A stretch of 64,000 bases of DNA from contig CAXXVV010000016.1 of the NCBI GenBank assembly GCA_963678305.2, forward strand, positions 62,001 through 126,000, given 5' to 3'. Position numbers and translations under genes: made by a program. Below, in pieces: positions 16,329 to 27,700 of the stretch. Below the pieces are notes generated by a model. It worked only from the letters and a program-made list of their open reading frames with translations. It was not told the origin of the DNA and searched no databases. Position 1 is the first letter of the stretch; each line of letters starts with the position of its first letter. Source of the DNA: G963676655 sp963678305 (GTDB taxonomy: Bacteria; Verrucomicrobiota; Lentisphaeria; Victivallales; Victivallaceae).

Positions 16329-19300
16329 ACGGTAAACAAGTCAGCTTGATTGTTGCCGGACTTATTGCGGCAGTTTCGGTCCCGGCGGTCGATACCGAAT
16401 TCTGGAAACCGTATAAGGCCGACAAGGATACATTCTATTTCAATAATTTTGATTCAGGGAATGTCCCCGGTAAATTCGGCAAAGGCGGCAAAGGCGGCTA
16501 TAAAAGCGGTTCGGACAGTCTTTTTATGGGATCGACGATTGCTATGGAAGCCTGGTTGAAACTGGATAAGGCTCCGGCAGAAAGGGCTTATGCCATATAT
16601 CGTCCGGTTAAGGTGACAGTCAACAATGGTTTCGGGTTGTTTGTCAACCCGGACCGTTCGTTTGGTGCGAATATTGACAGTATCGGCGGCAGTAAGATTC
16701 AGGTGGTTTCGGCGGCCGGTCTGGTGCCGGTAGGCCAATGGATTCATCTGGCCGCGATCAGCGTCAAGGGCCGCTATATCGTACTTTTTTTGAACGGCCG
16801 CGAAGTCGCACGTAAACAATTGAGTTCCGGCCAGGGAATAAATTATCGAACAAAGGAAAAGTCGGGTACTCCGGTCAGTGGCGGGGAACAGCTGCCAGGA
16901 ACGCTCGATGAAGTCAGGATTCATACTAAAGTCGGTAAATTATGGCCGAAGCCGGTTGCATTGAAAGTTCCGGCCAAAGTAATCCCGGTTAAGACAATCC
17001 TTACTCCCACCAGCAAAGTTTTGTTTTACTGTTCATTCAACGGCACGGACAAACCGCAGATTGAACCGGGAAAACTGAAAATCAAGGCTAAGGGCAAATA
17101 TGTCGATGGCGTGCTTGGAAAGGCTTTTCGCGGTTCCTGGAACGCTTACGGAAAACTGGTTTCGGCGGAACAGGGAACACTTGAGTTCTGGAGCCGTCCG
17201 GTCGGTATCAATAACTATTCTGACCGAAACGTCAAGATCGTCGGTAACAATTTGTTTACGTTGTATATTTTCAACAACACCAGCACCTTGCGGCCTCTGG
17301 CGCTTTATTTCAGAAATACCGGCAAGAAACTTCAGTTTGCCATTGATAAGCTCAATACCGACGTCTATTCCGGAAAATGGTATCACTATGTCTTCCGCTG
17401 GGACAAGAACTCGGTGGAATATTTCATTGACGGCAAGCCGGCCGGCAGTACAGGAGCTGATTTCTCCGCCGATTTTATGACTCAGCTTTACTTTAACCCT
17501 TATAATCTTTTCGGTGATGTGGATGAGTTGTATATCTATAATAATAAACTTTCCGATACGGAGGTCATGAACACCTGGTATCGCTATATCGACCCTGCCA
17601 GGGTGGTAAAGGATCCCAAAGGCAAAGTGGCGGATCTGATGTTCTGGCATCTGCCGGGGAAAAGATTACTGTATGTCAAGGTCAAGACATTGAGTCCGGC
17701 ATTCGCGAAAGCCCCCTGTAAAGTCATTATTGCCGATGCAGCCGGGAAGATCATGTTTTCCGCTCCAGTCAAAACTTCCGGCGACAGTCAGCAGTTCAAG
17801 TTGCCGGAGATTCCCGGCGGGAACTACAATATCTATCTGAAATCCAAGATCGGAGAGACTCAGAAGCAGAAGTTTTACAACCAGCGTTTTGCCTGGGAAA
17901 ATAACAAACTTGGAATTACCGACAAAATTTATCCGCCGTTTATCCCGGTCAAATCATCCGGAGATACGGTTTCGGTTGTGCTGCGTCAGTATAAGATGAA
18001 CGGGTTCGGCCTGTGGAACAAAGTTGTCAGCAAGGAGCGGGAGGTTCTGGCCGCGCCGATGCGCCTGGTCGCGACTGACGCGAATAATCGGCAGTTGCAA
18101 TGGCAATGCAATCTGAAGCGGATCAATCAGGACACCTACACCGCAACCTCGGAATGTCCGGCGGTGAAGATTGATACAACTTCAAAAATCGAGTGTGACG
18201 GCATGATGAAAGTTACCATGAAGCTGCAAAAAGCGGCAAAACCGGTCAAGCTTAAATCGTTGTACCTCGATATCCCGCTAAAGGGTTCGATCGCCACTTT
18301 GATGCATGAAGACGCGGTTTCGCACCGGCGTAATTTTTCCGGTAAACTGCCGGAAAAACAGGGCGTTATCTGGGATAGTACGAAATCATTGCGGAATGCC
18401 GGCTGGCAGAATGCCTTTACCGGTTATATCTGGCTGGGAGGAGCCGAACGCGGTTTAGCCTGGTTCGCCGCCAACGACAAAGGCTGGTACACTCAGAAAA
18501 ACCTGAAAGCTACTTTGATGCAAGTCATCCGCAAAGGCAATGTTGTTTCATTGCGCATTTATCTGGTCAACCGGCCGACCCTGATTACAAAGACCACCGA
18601 GCTGACATTTGGTTTGCAGGCGTCTCCCACCAGGCCGATGCCGCAGGATGCAAGGACCAAAGGAATTCTGCTGCAGGGAGTGGGCCTGTCAGTCCATCCC
18701 TGGGGTGGACTTTCCTGTTCCTGGAAGTATCCCTGGAAAGAACATTGGGAGATTGTCGATAAAGTGGCGGCCAGTCGCAATGGCGGTAAAGCGGATAAGG
18801 AATTCTTTGAAACCTTCCAGAAAAAATACAATGTTCCCAAAGTTCATGGTACTCGCAGCTGGGTGCAGGACTGTATGTATTTCTCCGGTAAAAGAAGTTC
18901 GACAAAAGCGCCTGATCTGGTCTACTTTGAGGAAATGAACGCATTGACTCCGGGGCCGGAATGGCATACTTTCATGGATGAATGGAGTGCGTCGCAGCTG
19001 GTTGAGAAAAACCGCCCGACCATGGACATCTATCGAAAAAATATCATGGTCAATCCAAGCGCGCGGATCAATTATGCCGACAGTTATATCGACTTCGGGC
19101 TTTATTATATGAACGAGTGGATGAAGCGAGGTGTCAGTCCCTACTGGGATAACTGTTATTTGAAACTGCTGACCAATCCCTGGACCAGTGACGCTTATGT
19201 TTGCGAAAACGGCAAAATTCAACCGGCGTCGACGATCTGGCGGCAGCGCGAATACATGAAACGGACCTGGAATCTGCTTAATTACTGGCGCCGGCATCAA

Positions 19301-20980
19301 AACACCCGGCCGCTTGATCACGTGGCCCACATGACCAACACCAACCTGATCCCCCTCTTTTCATGGAGTACGATCAATTACGATATTGAAATGCATCAAA
19401 GCTCTTATGCCAATAATTTCGACGCCTATAAAGCGGGCGAACCGTATGCGCCGGAATTTCTGCTGGCCGAATCGACCGGACTGCAGGTCGGGGCTTATCC
19501 TTATCTGGTACATAATGTTTTTCTTGGTCAGTTCAAACAGCCTTATGAGATTCTTGGGACCCGGCTCGGAAAGGTTGAGGCGCAGATTCGGGAATGGGGT
19601 ATGCGGATGGTTCATGAGATCATCAGCGGCGGTCCGTATTGCGGGGATATTACGGTAAGCGGTTTGAATAAGGCGGTTTACCAGTTCGGCTACGGTACTG
19701 ATAAGGTCAGGGTCTGGAACTATTGGGGCGATACCCCGGCGTTTAAAGTGACCCCGGACAATGTCAAAGGACTGCTGCTGACCCGGGCCGGAGATAAAAA
19801 AATGCTGCTTGTCCTGCAGTCGTGGAACAAAGAGCCGGTTGAGGTAAAAGTGGAAATTCTGCCGGAGTCCATCGGGTTTGCCCCCGGTAAATATGTATAT
19901 GACGCTTTGAACAACCGGCATTTGCTGATGAACGGAAATATGTTAAGGGTGAATTACCAGTTTCCGTATTCCACCGGGGTTTACGTGATCTCGGATAAGA
20001 AGCCGGAACAGGACGTGCTTTTCGAGGATGATTTCAATGCCGGATTGAATCCTGGCTGGAGTTATGTTTCGAGTTATTTAAAGATTAAGGACGGCGCGTT
20101 GCATTTTGACAAAAACGCCGCTTCATGGTGCGGGCCGACCCGGGTTTTCAAGACTTTTGATCTACCGGTTTATGACAACGCGGAGTTGTCATTTGATTTT
20201 AAGATCGGCAAAGTACCGGAAAAATCCGCCGATATTGTCGATGTCTGTTTTCCCGGTTCCGGTTTGGACGTCAGTCGTTACGGCCTGAGTCACAGTTACG
20301 TCAAAAACGGTATCACCCTGGCGATCAAGGCATATCCCGGCAAAGGCTTGCGCCTGATGGCGATATTGCGTCAGAAGAAGGTGTATAAGCAATTGATCTG
20401 GAAATATCTCAAGCCGCTTGATGCGGAAAAACATAATGTCAGGATTGTTTACAACGGGCTTGAATATAAAGTATATATGGATGGCAAAGAAGCCTTGAAA
20501 ACGGCGATCCCGAAGCTGAAGGCCGATGGTTTCAGTTTCAGCGCCAATGCGCGTAAAACGCTTGACAGTCAGATCGGCAGTCTGCGGCTCGATAATATCA
20601 AATTGACCGCCGCTAAAACCGATTTTTCCGATATTGAACAGAAGCGGAAGCGGGCTATTGTAAACGCTGAGAATATTATGCGGGCTCAAAGCGATGAACT
20701 TGAAAAAGAAGTGATCTCGGTTTTCGGCGGCAGGCTCGGACCTGGAATATACCGTCTGGGGCTTTTCCGTCATCCTTTGCAGGATGCCGGGGAGCTTTGC
20801 CAACGCATCAAATCCGCGGGGAACAAACGTGAAAAAGAGGTCCTGATAAAATTGCTGGGACAACTTGAAGTCCGCAAACAGGAATATACCAAAGCAATGA
20901 AGTCGATCGGCCAGCCGCTGGAGCTGTTGCCGGAATATGATAAAGCCGGAAAATTAGCAAAGGATTATTTAAAGAAATGA
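16325..20980 (+). CDS. Giant secreted protein with LamG domains and DUF6067-like barrel
   Basis: At 1551 residues this is the largest gene in the window. A signal peptide (SLIVAGLIAAVSVPAV) is followed by two concanavalin/LamG-like domains at about 15-205 and 235-420. These carry IAMEAWLKLD / GTLEFWSRP and GQWIHLAA / GKWYHYVF strands. A beta-rich linker leads to the barrel after LTFGLQASPTRPMP (about 765-1190), with YIDFGLYYMNEWMKRG and SPYWDNCYLK. A third LamG-like domain lies at about 1225-1430, and a charged helical tail ends the protein. It is coupled to both neighbours by ATGA overlaps. The LamG parts probably bind a glycan while the barrel cleaves it. Paralogous to 12789 and 41148. Confidence 0.75.
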   Translation: MNGKQVSLIVAGLIAAVSVPAVDTEFWKPYKADKDTFYFNNFDSGNVPGKFGKGGKGGYKSGSDSLFMGSTIAMEAWLKLDKAPAERAYAIYRPVKVTVNNGFGLFVNPDRSFGANIDSIGGSKIQVVSAAGLVPVGQWIHLAAISVKGRYIVLFLNGREVARKQLSSGQGINYRTKEKSGTPVSGGEQLPGTLDEVRIHTKVGKLWPKPVALKVPAKVIPVKTILTPTSKVLFYCSFNGTDKPQIEPGKLKIKAKGKYVDGVLGKAFRGSWNAYGKLVSAEQGTLEFWSRPVGINNYSDRNVKIVGNNLFTLYIFNNTSTLRPLALYFRNTGKKLQFAIDKLNTDVYSGKWYHYVFRWDKNSVEYFIDGKPAGSTGADFSADFMTQLYFNPYNLFGDVDELYIYNNKLSDTEVMNTWYRYIDPARVVKDPKGKVADLMFWHLPGKRLLYVKVKTLSPAFAKAPCKVIIADAAGKIMFSAPVKTSGDSQQFKLPEIPGGNYNIYLKSKIGETQKQKFYNQRFAWENNKLGITDKIYPPFIPVKSSGDTVSVVLRQYKMNGFGLWNKVVSKEREVLAAPMRLVATDANNRQLQWQCNLKRINQDTYTATSECPAVKIDTTSKIECDGMMKVTMKLQKAAKPVKLKSLYLDIPLKGSIATLMHEDAVSHRRNFSGKLPEKQGVIWDSTKSLRNAGWQNAFTGYIWLGGAERGLAWFAANDKGWYTQKNLKATLMQVIRKGNVVSLRIYLVNRPTLITKTTELTFGLQASPTRPMPQDARTKGILLQGVGLSVHPWGGLSCSWKYPWKEHWEIVDKVAASRNGGKADKEFFETFQKKYNVPKVHGTRSWVQDCMYFSGKRSSTKAPDLVYFEEMNALTPGPEWHTFMDEWSASQLVEKNRPTMDIYRKNIMVNPSARINYADSYIDFGLYYMNEWMKRGVSPYWDNCYLKLLTNPWTSDAYVCENGKIQPASTIWRQREYMKRTWNLLNYWRRHQNTRPLDHVAHMTNTNLIPLFSWSTINYDIEMHQSSYANNFDAYKAGEPYAPEFLLAESTGLQVGAYPYLVHNVFLGQFKQPYEILGTRLGKVEAQIREWGMRMVHEIISGGPYCGDITVSGLNKAVYQFGYGTDKVRVWNYWGDTPAFKVTPDNVKGLLLTRAGDKKMLLVLQSWNKEPVEVKVEILPESIGFAPGKYVYDALNNRHLLMNGNMLRVNYQFPYSTGVYVISDKKPEQDVLFEDDFNAGLNPGWSYVSSYLKIKDGALHFDKNAASWCGPTRVFKTFDLPVYDNAELSFDFKIGKVPEKSADIVDVCFPGSGLDVSRYGLSHSYVKNGITLAIKAYPGKGLRLMAILRQKKVYKQLIWKYLKPLDAEKHNVRIVYNGLEYKVYMDGKEALKTAIPKLKADGFSFSANARKTLDSQIGSLRLDNIKLTAAKTDFSDIEQKRKRAIVNAENIMRAQSDELEKEVISVFGGRLGPGIYRLGLFRHPLQDAGELCQRIKSAGNKREKEVLIKLLGQLEVRKQEYTKAMKSIGQPLELLPEYDKAGKLAKDYLKK

Positions 20981-22572
20981 AAAAAGCCGCATTAGTAACC
21001 GTGCTTATCGGAGCAAGCTCGCTGTTTGCTAAAGATATTTATGTCAACAACGTTACCGGTAAAGACGCCAATAACGGATCGGCCCCGGACAAAGCGTTCG
21101 GAACGATCAACAAGGCGATTGACAAAGCCGGACCCGGTGATACCATTCATCTGGCCGATACCGGGAAACTCTACCGTCAGTCCGCCAATTTCATGCGTCA
21201 GGCCGGAGGCAAGCCGGATGCGCCGGTGACGCTTGACGGTCACGGCGCCATGCTCTCAGGCGCAAATATTTTTGATCCGGCCAACTGGACCGAGTGGAAA
21301 GACGGTGTTTACAAATCGACAAAGCAGGTTTCAAACGTTTTCATGCTGCTTGATGGTAAAATGAATTTCAAGGTTTTGTCTTTTAATGCTCTGAAACCCG
21401 GACAATTCTGTTACATGCCCGATTATTTTAATCGTCTCTATTTTTATCCCCCGGATAAAAAGAAAGCAGCTTCTTTTGTTGTTGAAGTTGGTCAGCCGGA
21501 CGGCTCTTCCGTCAAACTTGATCCTAAAAAATGGGGTTACACCCACAGCAGGATCGGCGCGGTCAGGCGTTATCAGGGACTGAAAAAGCCGACCTGGGTT
21601 AAACTTGACGGCAAAAAGGTCGAGCTGATAACCGCCAAAGAGAGCCTCGCGCCCGGAGAATGGTGCCGCGAAGATAAAACCATGTATTTCCGACCGCCGG
21701 CCGGTAAAAAAGTCAGCGAACTCAAAATTGAATCTATTATCCGTGGCAACGGAGTATTTCTCAGCGGTACGTCCAAATACATTGTCGTCAAAAATATGAA
21801 TGTCCAGCATGTCTATAACGACGGGTACAATATCCACGGCGCGGTCACCAAAGCCGAATTCTACAATTGCAATGCCCGGCAGTGCGGAGATGAAGGCTTC
21901 AGCGCCCACGACAAATGCGAAACCCTGCTTGACGGCGCGGTCTATACCGAATGCGACAACGGGATCGCCAATGTCAATCTTTCCGGTTCATCGATCACGA
22001 AAAACGTGATTATCACCGACAGCCGCCACGTCGGTTATATGATTCAATCGCATAAAACCGCAAAACACACGCTGGAGAATGCGATCTTTATCAACAATCC
22101 CAGCCAGGTGTCGGTCTCTGATACTACCATTAAAAATATGCTGATTATCCGCACTAATCCAAAAATGCGGACCAATGCTTTAGGCTGCGGACGCAATACC
22201 GTGGTCGGCAATGCCACTATCGTCGGCAACAGCCGCCTGATCCGGCTTGATAAAAAATCCAATACGACTTTTGACTCCCTGCTGGTCGGCCCGAATCAAT
22301 ATACTTTGCATGTCCGTTTCGACGATCCGGCAAAATTACTGAAAATTGAAAATTCAATTTTTGATGTCGGGACTAAACTGGAATGGGGTTCCAGATATCC
22401 CTGGAAGACCATGCCGATCGGACAGTGGCTCGCGAAAAACGCGAAAAATTCCAAAGCCGAAAAATTGACCTTTCAGGTTGATCTGCTTAAAGGAAAAATG
22501 CCCGCGAAACTGCCGGCGGCGGGATGTTCCAAAGCTCTGTTTGAAAAATATGTAAAATACGTCAACCGCTAA
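20977..22572 (+). CDS. Secreted right-handed beta-helix protein
   Basis: The protein (531 residues) has a signal peptide (AALVTVLIGASSLFA). The start of many beta-helix polysaccharide-active proteins follows: IYVNNVTGKDANNGSAPDKA, then a block of the type GPGDTIHLADTGKLYR. The body repeats short beta rungs rich in N and V (for example NAIFINNPSQVSVSDTT). Such folds include polysaccharide lyases, pectate/alginate epimerases and GH enzymes. No catalytic signature is clear enough to choose. Translation is coupled to the preceding giant gene through ATGA, so the products probably act on the same glycan. Confidence 0.8.
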   Translation: MKKAALVTVLIGASSLFAKDIYVNNVTGKDANNGSAPDKAFGTINKAIDKAGPGDTIHLADTGKLYRQSANFMRQAGGKPDAPVTLDGHGAMLSGANIFDPANWTEWKDGVYKSTKQVSNVFMLLDGKMNFKVLSFNALKPGQFCYMPDYFNRLYFYPPDKKKAASFVVEVGQPDGSSVKLDPKKWGYTHSRIGAVRRYQGLKKPTWVKLDGKKVELITAKESLAPGEWCREDKTMYFRPPAGKKVSELKIESIIRGNGVFLSGTSKYIVVKNMNVQHVYNDGYNIHGAVTKAEFYNCNARQCGDEGFSAHDKCETLLDGAVYTECDNGIANVNLSGSSITKNVIITDSRHVGYMIQSHKTAKHTLENAIFINNPSQVSVSDTTIKNMLIIRTNPKMRTNALGCGRNTVVGNATIVGNSRLIRLDKKSNTTFDSLLVGPNQYTLHVRFDDPAKLLKIENSIFDVGTKLEWGSRYPWKTMPIGQWLAKNAKNSKAEKLTFQVDLLKGKMPAKLPAAGCSKALFEKYVKYVNR

Positions 22573-22601
22573 TTTTGGGACAATTCCTTGTTTAAGGGCT
22601 A

Positions 22602-24584
22602 GTGAAAATCAAGAATATGTATAGTTTTGAAAACGGTCGATTGACCTTTTGTTCCGGCGATGCCGGCTGGAAGAATATTTGTTTCGAATTTAACGGCATT
22701 TTGAGTACGGAACTGGATTTTAAAACAGGAGAGAACTGTGCATTCGCGGATAGTCCGATCCATCACGAGCTTATCTTATTCACGCCGGGGCCGGATAATT
22801 CACTTATTGTGAAACGTACTGTAGCCAACCTGACGGATGAACCGCTGACTGTCAAAAGTGTTTCAGACGGAATCCTCGATGAAGCGGCATCCGTGTCCAC
22901 GGCCGGGATGCATGAATACACCTTGCGCTATATGCATAGCTCCAATATGCGTTCGGAACGTTTTCCTGACAGTCGGCCGGAGTATCCGTTCATCAGACCG
23001 GTTCCCTATGAGCCGGTCCATTTCAACATTGGCGAATGCAATAACCTTCCGGCCTTCGCTCTCTGTAATGAGGATTACAGTTCGCTGCTGGTTGAAGGAG
23101 ATCTCAAGCAGGTCATGTTTGAACGCTCCTGGTTTATGGGATTTGACGGTCCCGGCGACAAAAGCAAATTGTTGCGCACCTGTCATGCCAGGGAACGTTA
23201 TCTTATGGCGGACGATCTGGTTTTACAGCCGCAGGAAGCGGTGGAAGTTTCCTGTGTTTTTTATCAAATTCTGGAGAATATCCATCCGCAGGATGCCTTT
23301 GCCGGATACGTGGATGCCTTAAACGGTAAATTCAGGTTTCACGGCGGAACATCGGCAATGCTCCACGGGGCCGTTTTCTGTACCTGGAACTACGGGACGC
23401 TGAATAATATTAACGAAGAATTGATCTTGAACCGTGCCCGGGCGCTGAAAAAACGGGTGCCGGAATGCTCCCACTTCTTGATCGACGACGGTTTCCAGAG
23501 GAATCGTAACGGCCGTAACGGGCCGCTGGATACTTTTTATCCGGACCCGGGCAGGGGATATGACGACCAGCTTTTTCCGAACGGCATGAAATACGTTGCC
23601 GACGAGTTGCGTATGATCGGGCTGACTCCGTGCATCTGGGTGTCACCGGCGGTTTTCCTTGATTCGGAACTGGCTAAGGATCATCCGGAATGGTTGTTGT
23701 GCGATAAAAACGGCGATCCGGCTTTGCTGGGTAAATCAACTTATCTGGATATCTCGATTCCTGATGCCCGGGATTTCTTTTTGAATGTTATCGACACCCT
23801 CTTTGTCGACTGGGGATACAAGGGCATAAAATTTGATTTTATGACTCACTGGTTCACGCTGGAAAGAGCGCGTTTCCGCAACGGCGGTTCCGGAGTGCAA
23901 TGGCGCGATTACGTCTTTTCCGAAATCCGCAAACGCATCGGCCCGGACGGGCTGTTTATGACCTGTATCGCCATGAGTATGGGGAATCCGTTTCCCGGAC
24001 TCAATGCCGACTGTTACCGCTGCGGCTGCGATATTCATGACGGCACCTGGGCGGAACAGCTCAAGGCCTGCAAAGCCACTTTACCGCAGATCCTGCTTGA
24101 AGGACGAAAAACATTCCTGCTCAATATGGACAGTGCCGGATTCGGGCAGATTCCGGAAAACGAGCAGATATTCCGTTTGACCTGGATATTTATTACTCAG
24201 GGAATTATTGAACTTGGCGGGCCGGTTGAGATTATGCCGCAAGAGCAAATAGACCTGTGGCGCAAAATGTTGAGCAATATCGATCGCGGACACCGGGTCA
24301 GGTGTCTGGATGAACAGGCTTTTACGGGAAACGGCCAACCCCATATATTAAAAGTGGAATATCCGCAAGACAGCATTACCCGGCGAAAAGGGATCATAGC
24401 GCACATTGCTTTTTTCAATTGGGACGAATACGCAAAACCCCTTGGAGCGAGCAGTGAATATCTTGGCCTCCAGGCGACCGGCAAGGTTAAAGATTTCTGG
24501 ACTGGTGAAGAAATCAGTAACACTACGATGATTACAAAAATCCTGCCGCCGCACAGCGCTATCCTGCTGGAAGTATTTTCTTGA
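22602..24584 (+). CDS. GH36-like alpha-galactosidase
   Basis: The product (660 residues, from GTG at 22602) has an N-terminal beta-sandwich. The catalytic barrel contains the GH36 hallmarks: CTWNYGTLN, FLIDDGFQ, GIKFDFM with the nucleophile Asp near residue 411, and DCYRCGCDIHD for the acid/base region near 478. There is no signal peptide, so it would act in the cytoplasm on oligosaccharides taken up after extracellular cleavage. The GTG has AAGGG only 3 nt before it; an in-frame ATG at 22617 is an alternative start. It closes the rightward unit that begins at 10734, 29 nt after the beta-helix gene. Confidence 0.85.
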   Translation: MKIKNMYSFENGRLTFCSGDAGWKNICFEFNGILSTELDFKTGENCAFADSPIHHELILFTPGPDNSLIVKRTVANLTDEPLTVKSVSDGILDEAASVSTAGMHEYTLRYMHSSNMRSERFPDSRPEYPFIRPVPYEPVHFNIGECNNLPAFALCNEDYSSLLVEGDLKQVMFERSWFMGFDGPGDKSKLLRTCHARERYLMADDLVLQPQEAVEVSCVFYQILENIHPQDAFAGYVDALNGKFRFHGGTSAMLHGAVFCTWNYGTLNNINEELILNRARALKKRVPECSHFLIDDGFQRNRNGRNGPLDTFYPDPGRGYDDQLFPNGMKYVADELRMIGLTPCIWVSPAVFLDSELAKDHPEWLLCDKNGDPALLGKSTYLDISIPDARDFFLNVIDTLFVDWGYKGIKFDFMTHWFTLERARFRNGGSGVQWRDYVFSEIRKRIGPDGLFMTCIAMSMGNPFPGLNADCYRCGCDIHDGTWAEQLKACKATLPQILLEGRKTFLLNMDSAGFGQIPENEQIFRLTWIFITQGIIELGGPVEIMPQEQIDLWRKMLSNIDRGHRVRCLDEQAFTGNGQPHILKVEYPQDSITRRKGIIAHIAFFNWDEYAKPLGASSEYLGLQATGKVKDFWTGEEISNTTMITKILPPHSAILLEVFS

Positions 24585-24738
24585 GACTAGCTGTCTGCCG
24601 GACTTATGTTTCCTACTGTGAAAAATCCCCGACTTTGCTGGATATTCAGGCGAGTTATGAGAAACTCAAAATTGGTTCCCATATATTAAACATCACATGA
24701 AACTGAACTCAAGTGAATGTAAGTCTCCGAAAGTAGAA

Positions 24739-27700
24739 TCACTCAATCTCCGTGAATATCACATTATCCAGATCGCAGTTTCCGGTCAGCTCAATTGCGG
24801 GAATAATTCCGTCATCAGCTTTAAAACGAGTTGTTTCGAAAGAGAATTCCTTCCAGTCCTTGCTAAGTTCGAATGTTTTATATTGTTTGCCACCGTACCA
24901 TTTGCCCGCCGGCATTTTAAAGGTATAAACGGAGAATCTTACCTTTGCCGGGTAGATGGAACCTGCTTTTTTAAATGGAGTACCCCGGGCAAAAAAAGTA
25001 CACTGATATCGCCGATCACCGGGGAACGGCTTGTGCGACGGATTGATATGAACGCTGTGCGGTCCTGCCGCCACTTTAATATATCTTGACCCGTTTTGTG
25101 CATCCGGTCCGTTTCCTAAAGAAACCTTGCATGGCTGAGTGGAATTGTTGACCTGCCACTGTGCCGGCCAATCAGCATTTTTAAAGTCCAGGATGAATCC
25201 CTTTTTAATCAGCAGGTCTCTGTGAACTTTCAGTATGCCGCCGCCTTTTTCAAAAGATCCGTTGGTTAGCAGATTACGTTTGATTTTACTTTTTAATTCC
25301 TTGATTACGCTTGATCCGGCCGGAATTTTTACGGTAAAATCTTTTCCGCCAAACTCAGGTGTTGCCGGAGGAGATGTGATTTTAGTCGTTATCTCGACAT
25401 CTGTTGGATTGTGAATTTCCAGAAACGGTTTTCTTGTTCCGGTGATACCGTCATTCACCAGAGTCAACTTGATGGAGTTGTTCTCCGCGACAAAAACATT
25501 GCCGGCCCATATTGTATTCTTCCTGTCAACCGGTTCTTGAAAATAAGCGGTATCCCGCAGGACAGAAACGAACCTGAACCAGGGTCGGTTGGAACTGTAA
25601 ATCGCGGCGCAGCCGTTATCCTGTACTCCTTGAACCTTTATCGGCAGGTCAATGCCGATAGCCGATTGCGGACCCGCTGTAAATACCGCTTCATTATTTT
25701 GGGCATGAATGGTAAGAAAATAACTTGGATTCAACAGCTTGCCGGTTTTTACCGTGATCGGATATCCAGGACCCTTCCCGTCAAGATTAAATGCCCGTGA
25801 CAGTTCCGCCATTTTTTCTCCGGTTTTGCTTCGATCATCAGTTATATTGGCGGCAATAAAGGCATATTTAAGGATTGTTCCGGCTTTGATCTTCTGTCCG
25901 TCTCTGCCGATTCCAACATACAACCGTCCGGGTACTGCGGCTTTATAGCACATCTCGTAATCCCGGGGTACAAGAATGCCAATATAACCGATAGGATTGT
26001 TTACTATTGAGATATACCCGCCGCCGCCAATGCGGCCGGATTTTCTAATCCGCTGATCTTGTTGTTTTGCTTCAGTAACAACTGCGGCCTGATCGCCGTT
26101 TTTTACGACCAACACATTTCCCCAGCCTTTTTTCGGGTTAAACGGCATGGTTATCCAGCCGAGAGGAATGGGGACGCTTCCCTGCAAAACAACATCTTTC
26201 TTGAACTTGAAGTACCCCTCATGCCACATGTAGTCGCCTTTGTAGTTCTTTATTCCTTCAGCATAACGACGATGATTCCACGCAATAAAATGGTCCATGC
26301 GGTCCATCGGGGAGATCATTCGGTCAAAACGCTCAAAATATTCATTGTCAGCTATCTTGCGGCTGATTGTTGCGAAGGACGGCCCGGGGCGTTTTGGGTT
26401 GTCGAATTTTTCCATCAGGTTGTCCATTTTCATGTCCACTATCTGAATATTGTAACTGCCTAGTTTGACGTCCATGCGTTTTCCGAGAATGACTTCTCTA
26501 CTTGCCGGCGGAGGATATTCGCCGACGCCCTGGATGTTTACCCAGGAGCAAGGCCGCGCGATCGGGCCGGGGCAGTCCGGGCCGCCGCGGTCCCAGCCTT
26601 GGATGCTGAGCAATTCGGCGTTTCGGAAATCTTTGTTAAAATGCATGGCCTGATTACGGTCGGGATGCCAATACATTCCAAGCGGTCCGAGTATGTTCAG
26701 ATTATCGCCACACCGGAATAATCCCTGTTTATAACAGAACAGGAGGACTGAATTGGAATAGGATTTTGCGCCGTTGCAATCAGTTACTTCGGCTATAACC
26801 CAGTGCTGCTTGTCGTGGACCAGTTCAAAGTCTTTGGTGAAATTTTTAGTTCCCGCGGCCGGCAGGAAACGTCTGATAACGTCATGGTTTGATGGGTCCA
26901 GCAGTTTCACCTCTCTGATTCCAGCTTCACTGAAAGCATCGATTCGACCGCGGATTCTTTGCGCTCCTCTGGTATATTGCCAGTTTTGCTCCATTTGATT
27001 GTTATGGAAGCGCAGTGCGACCGGGACAAAGCCCTTGCAGGACACGAATGCTGTGTTGACAACCCCCTCGGCGTATGAACGTGAGAAAGAGCTGTTAAGC
27101 ATTTTTATCGCGGCGGCGAAATTCTCTTTTCGACCGGCAATGCCCAGGCCGGCAAGAGCTGTTTTTTTCGCCGTGACAAGCTCTCCGGGAGCTTTGATTT
27201 TCGTATACGGCATTGGCAGGATATAACGTAGATCCCTCAAGGCAAATTGTAATTCCTTTGTGTTGTCGGCAATTAGTTTATTTCCGTCAAACGCATAGGG
27301 GAAGATGTTGAAGAACCACCACATGTTTTCCGGGAATGCATTATTTTTCCGCAATAAACTGTAGTCTATAACCGCGATTGGGGTATTACCCAGTATTTCA
27401 GCATAAGCGCCATAGTGCAGGACAATCTTATTTTTTTCATCCCACAGTTTTGCCGGGCGGCCGCGTACCGGTTTTTTTGTATTGGCGGGCCAGACTACTC
27501 GCTCGCCCCAGGTCGCCCAACGTATGCCGGCGCTGTCGGTAAACTCCACTCCGGGACACGCATAAAAGCTTTCACTTGAGTGTTTTTTGCAGTCAGATTT
27601 CAGGTTTTCGAGTTTCTGTGGCGTCAGCAATTCCAATGGATCAGTGAAAACGATATACGACAGTCCTGCGGCCTTGGCTGCTTTTACATATTCGGCCACG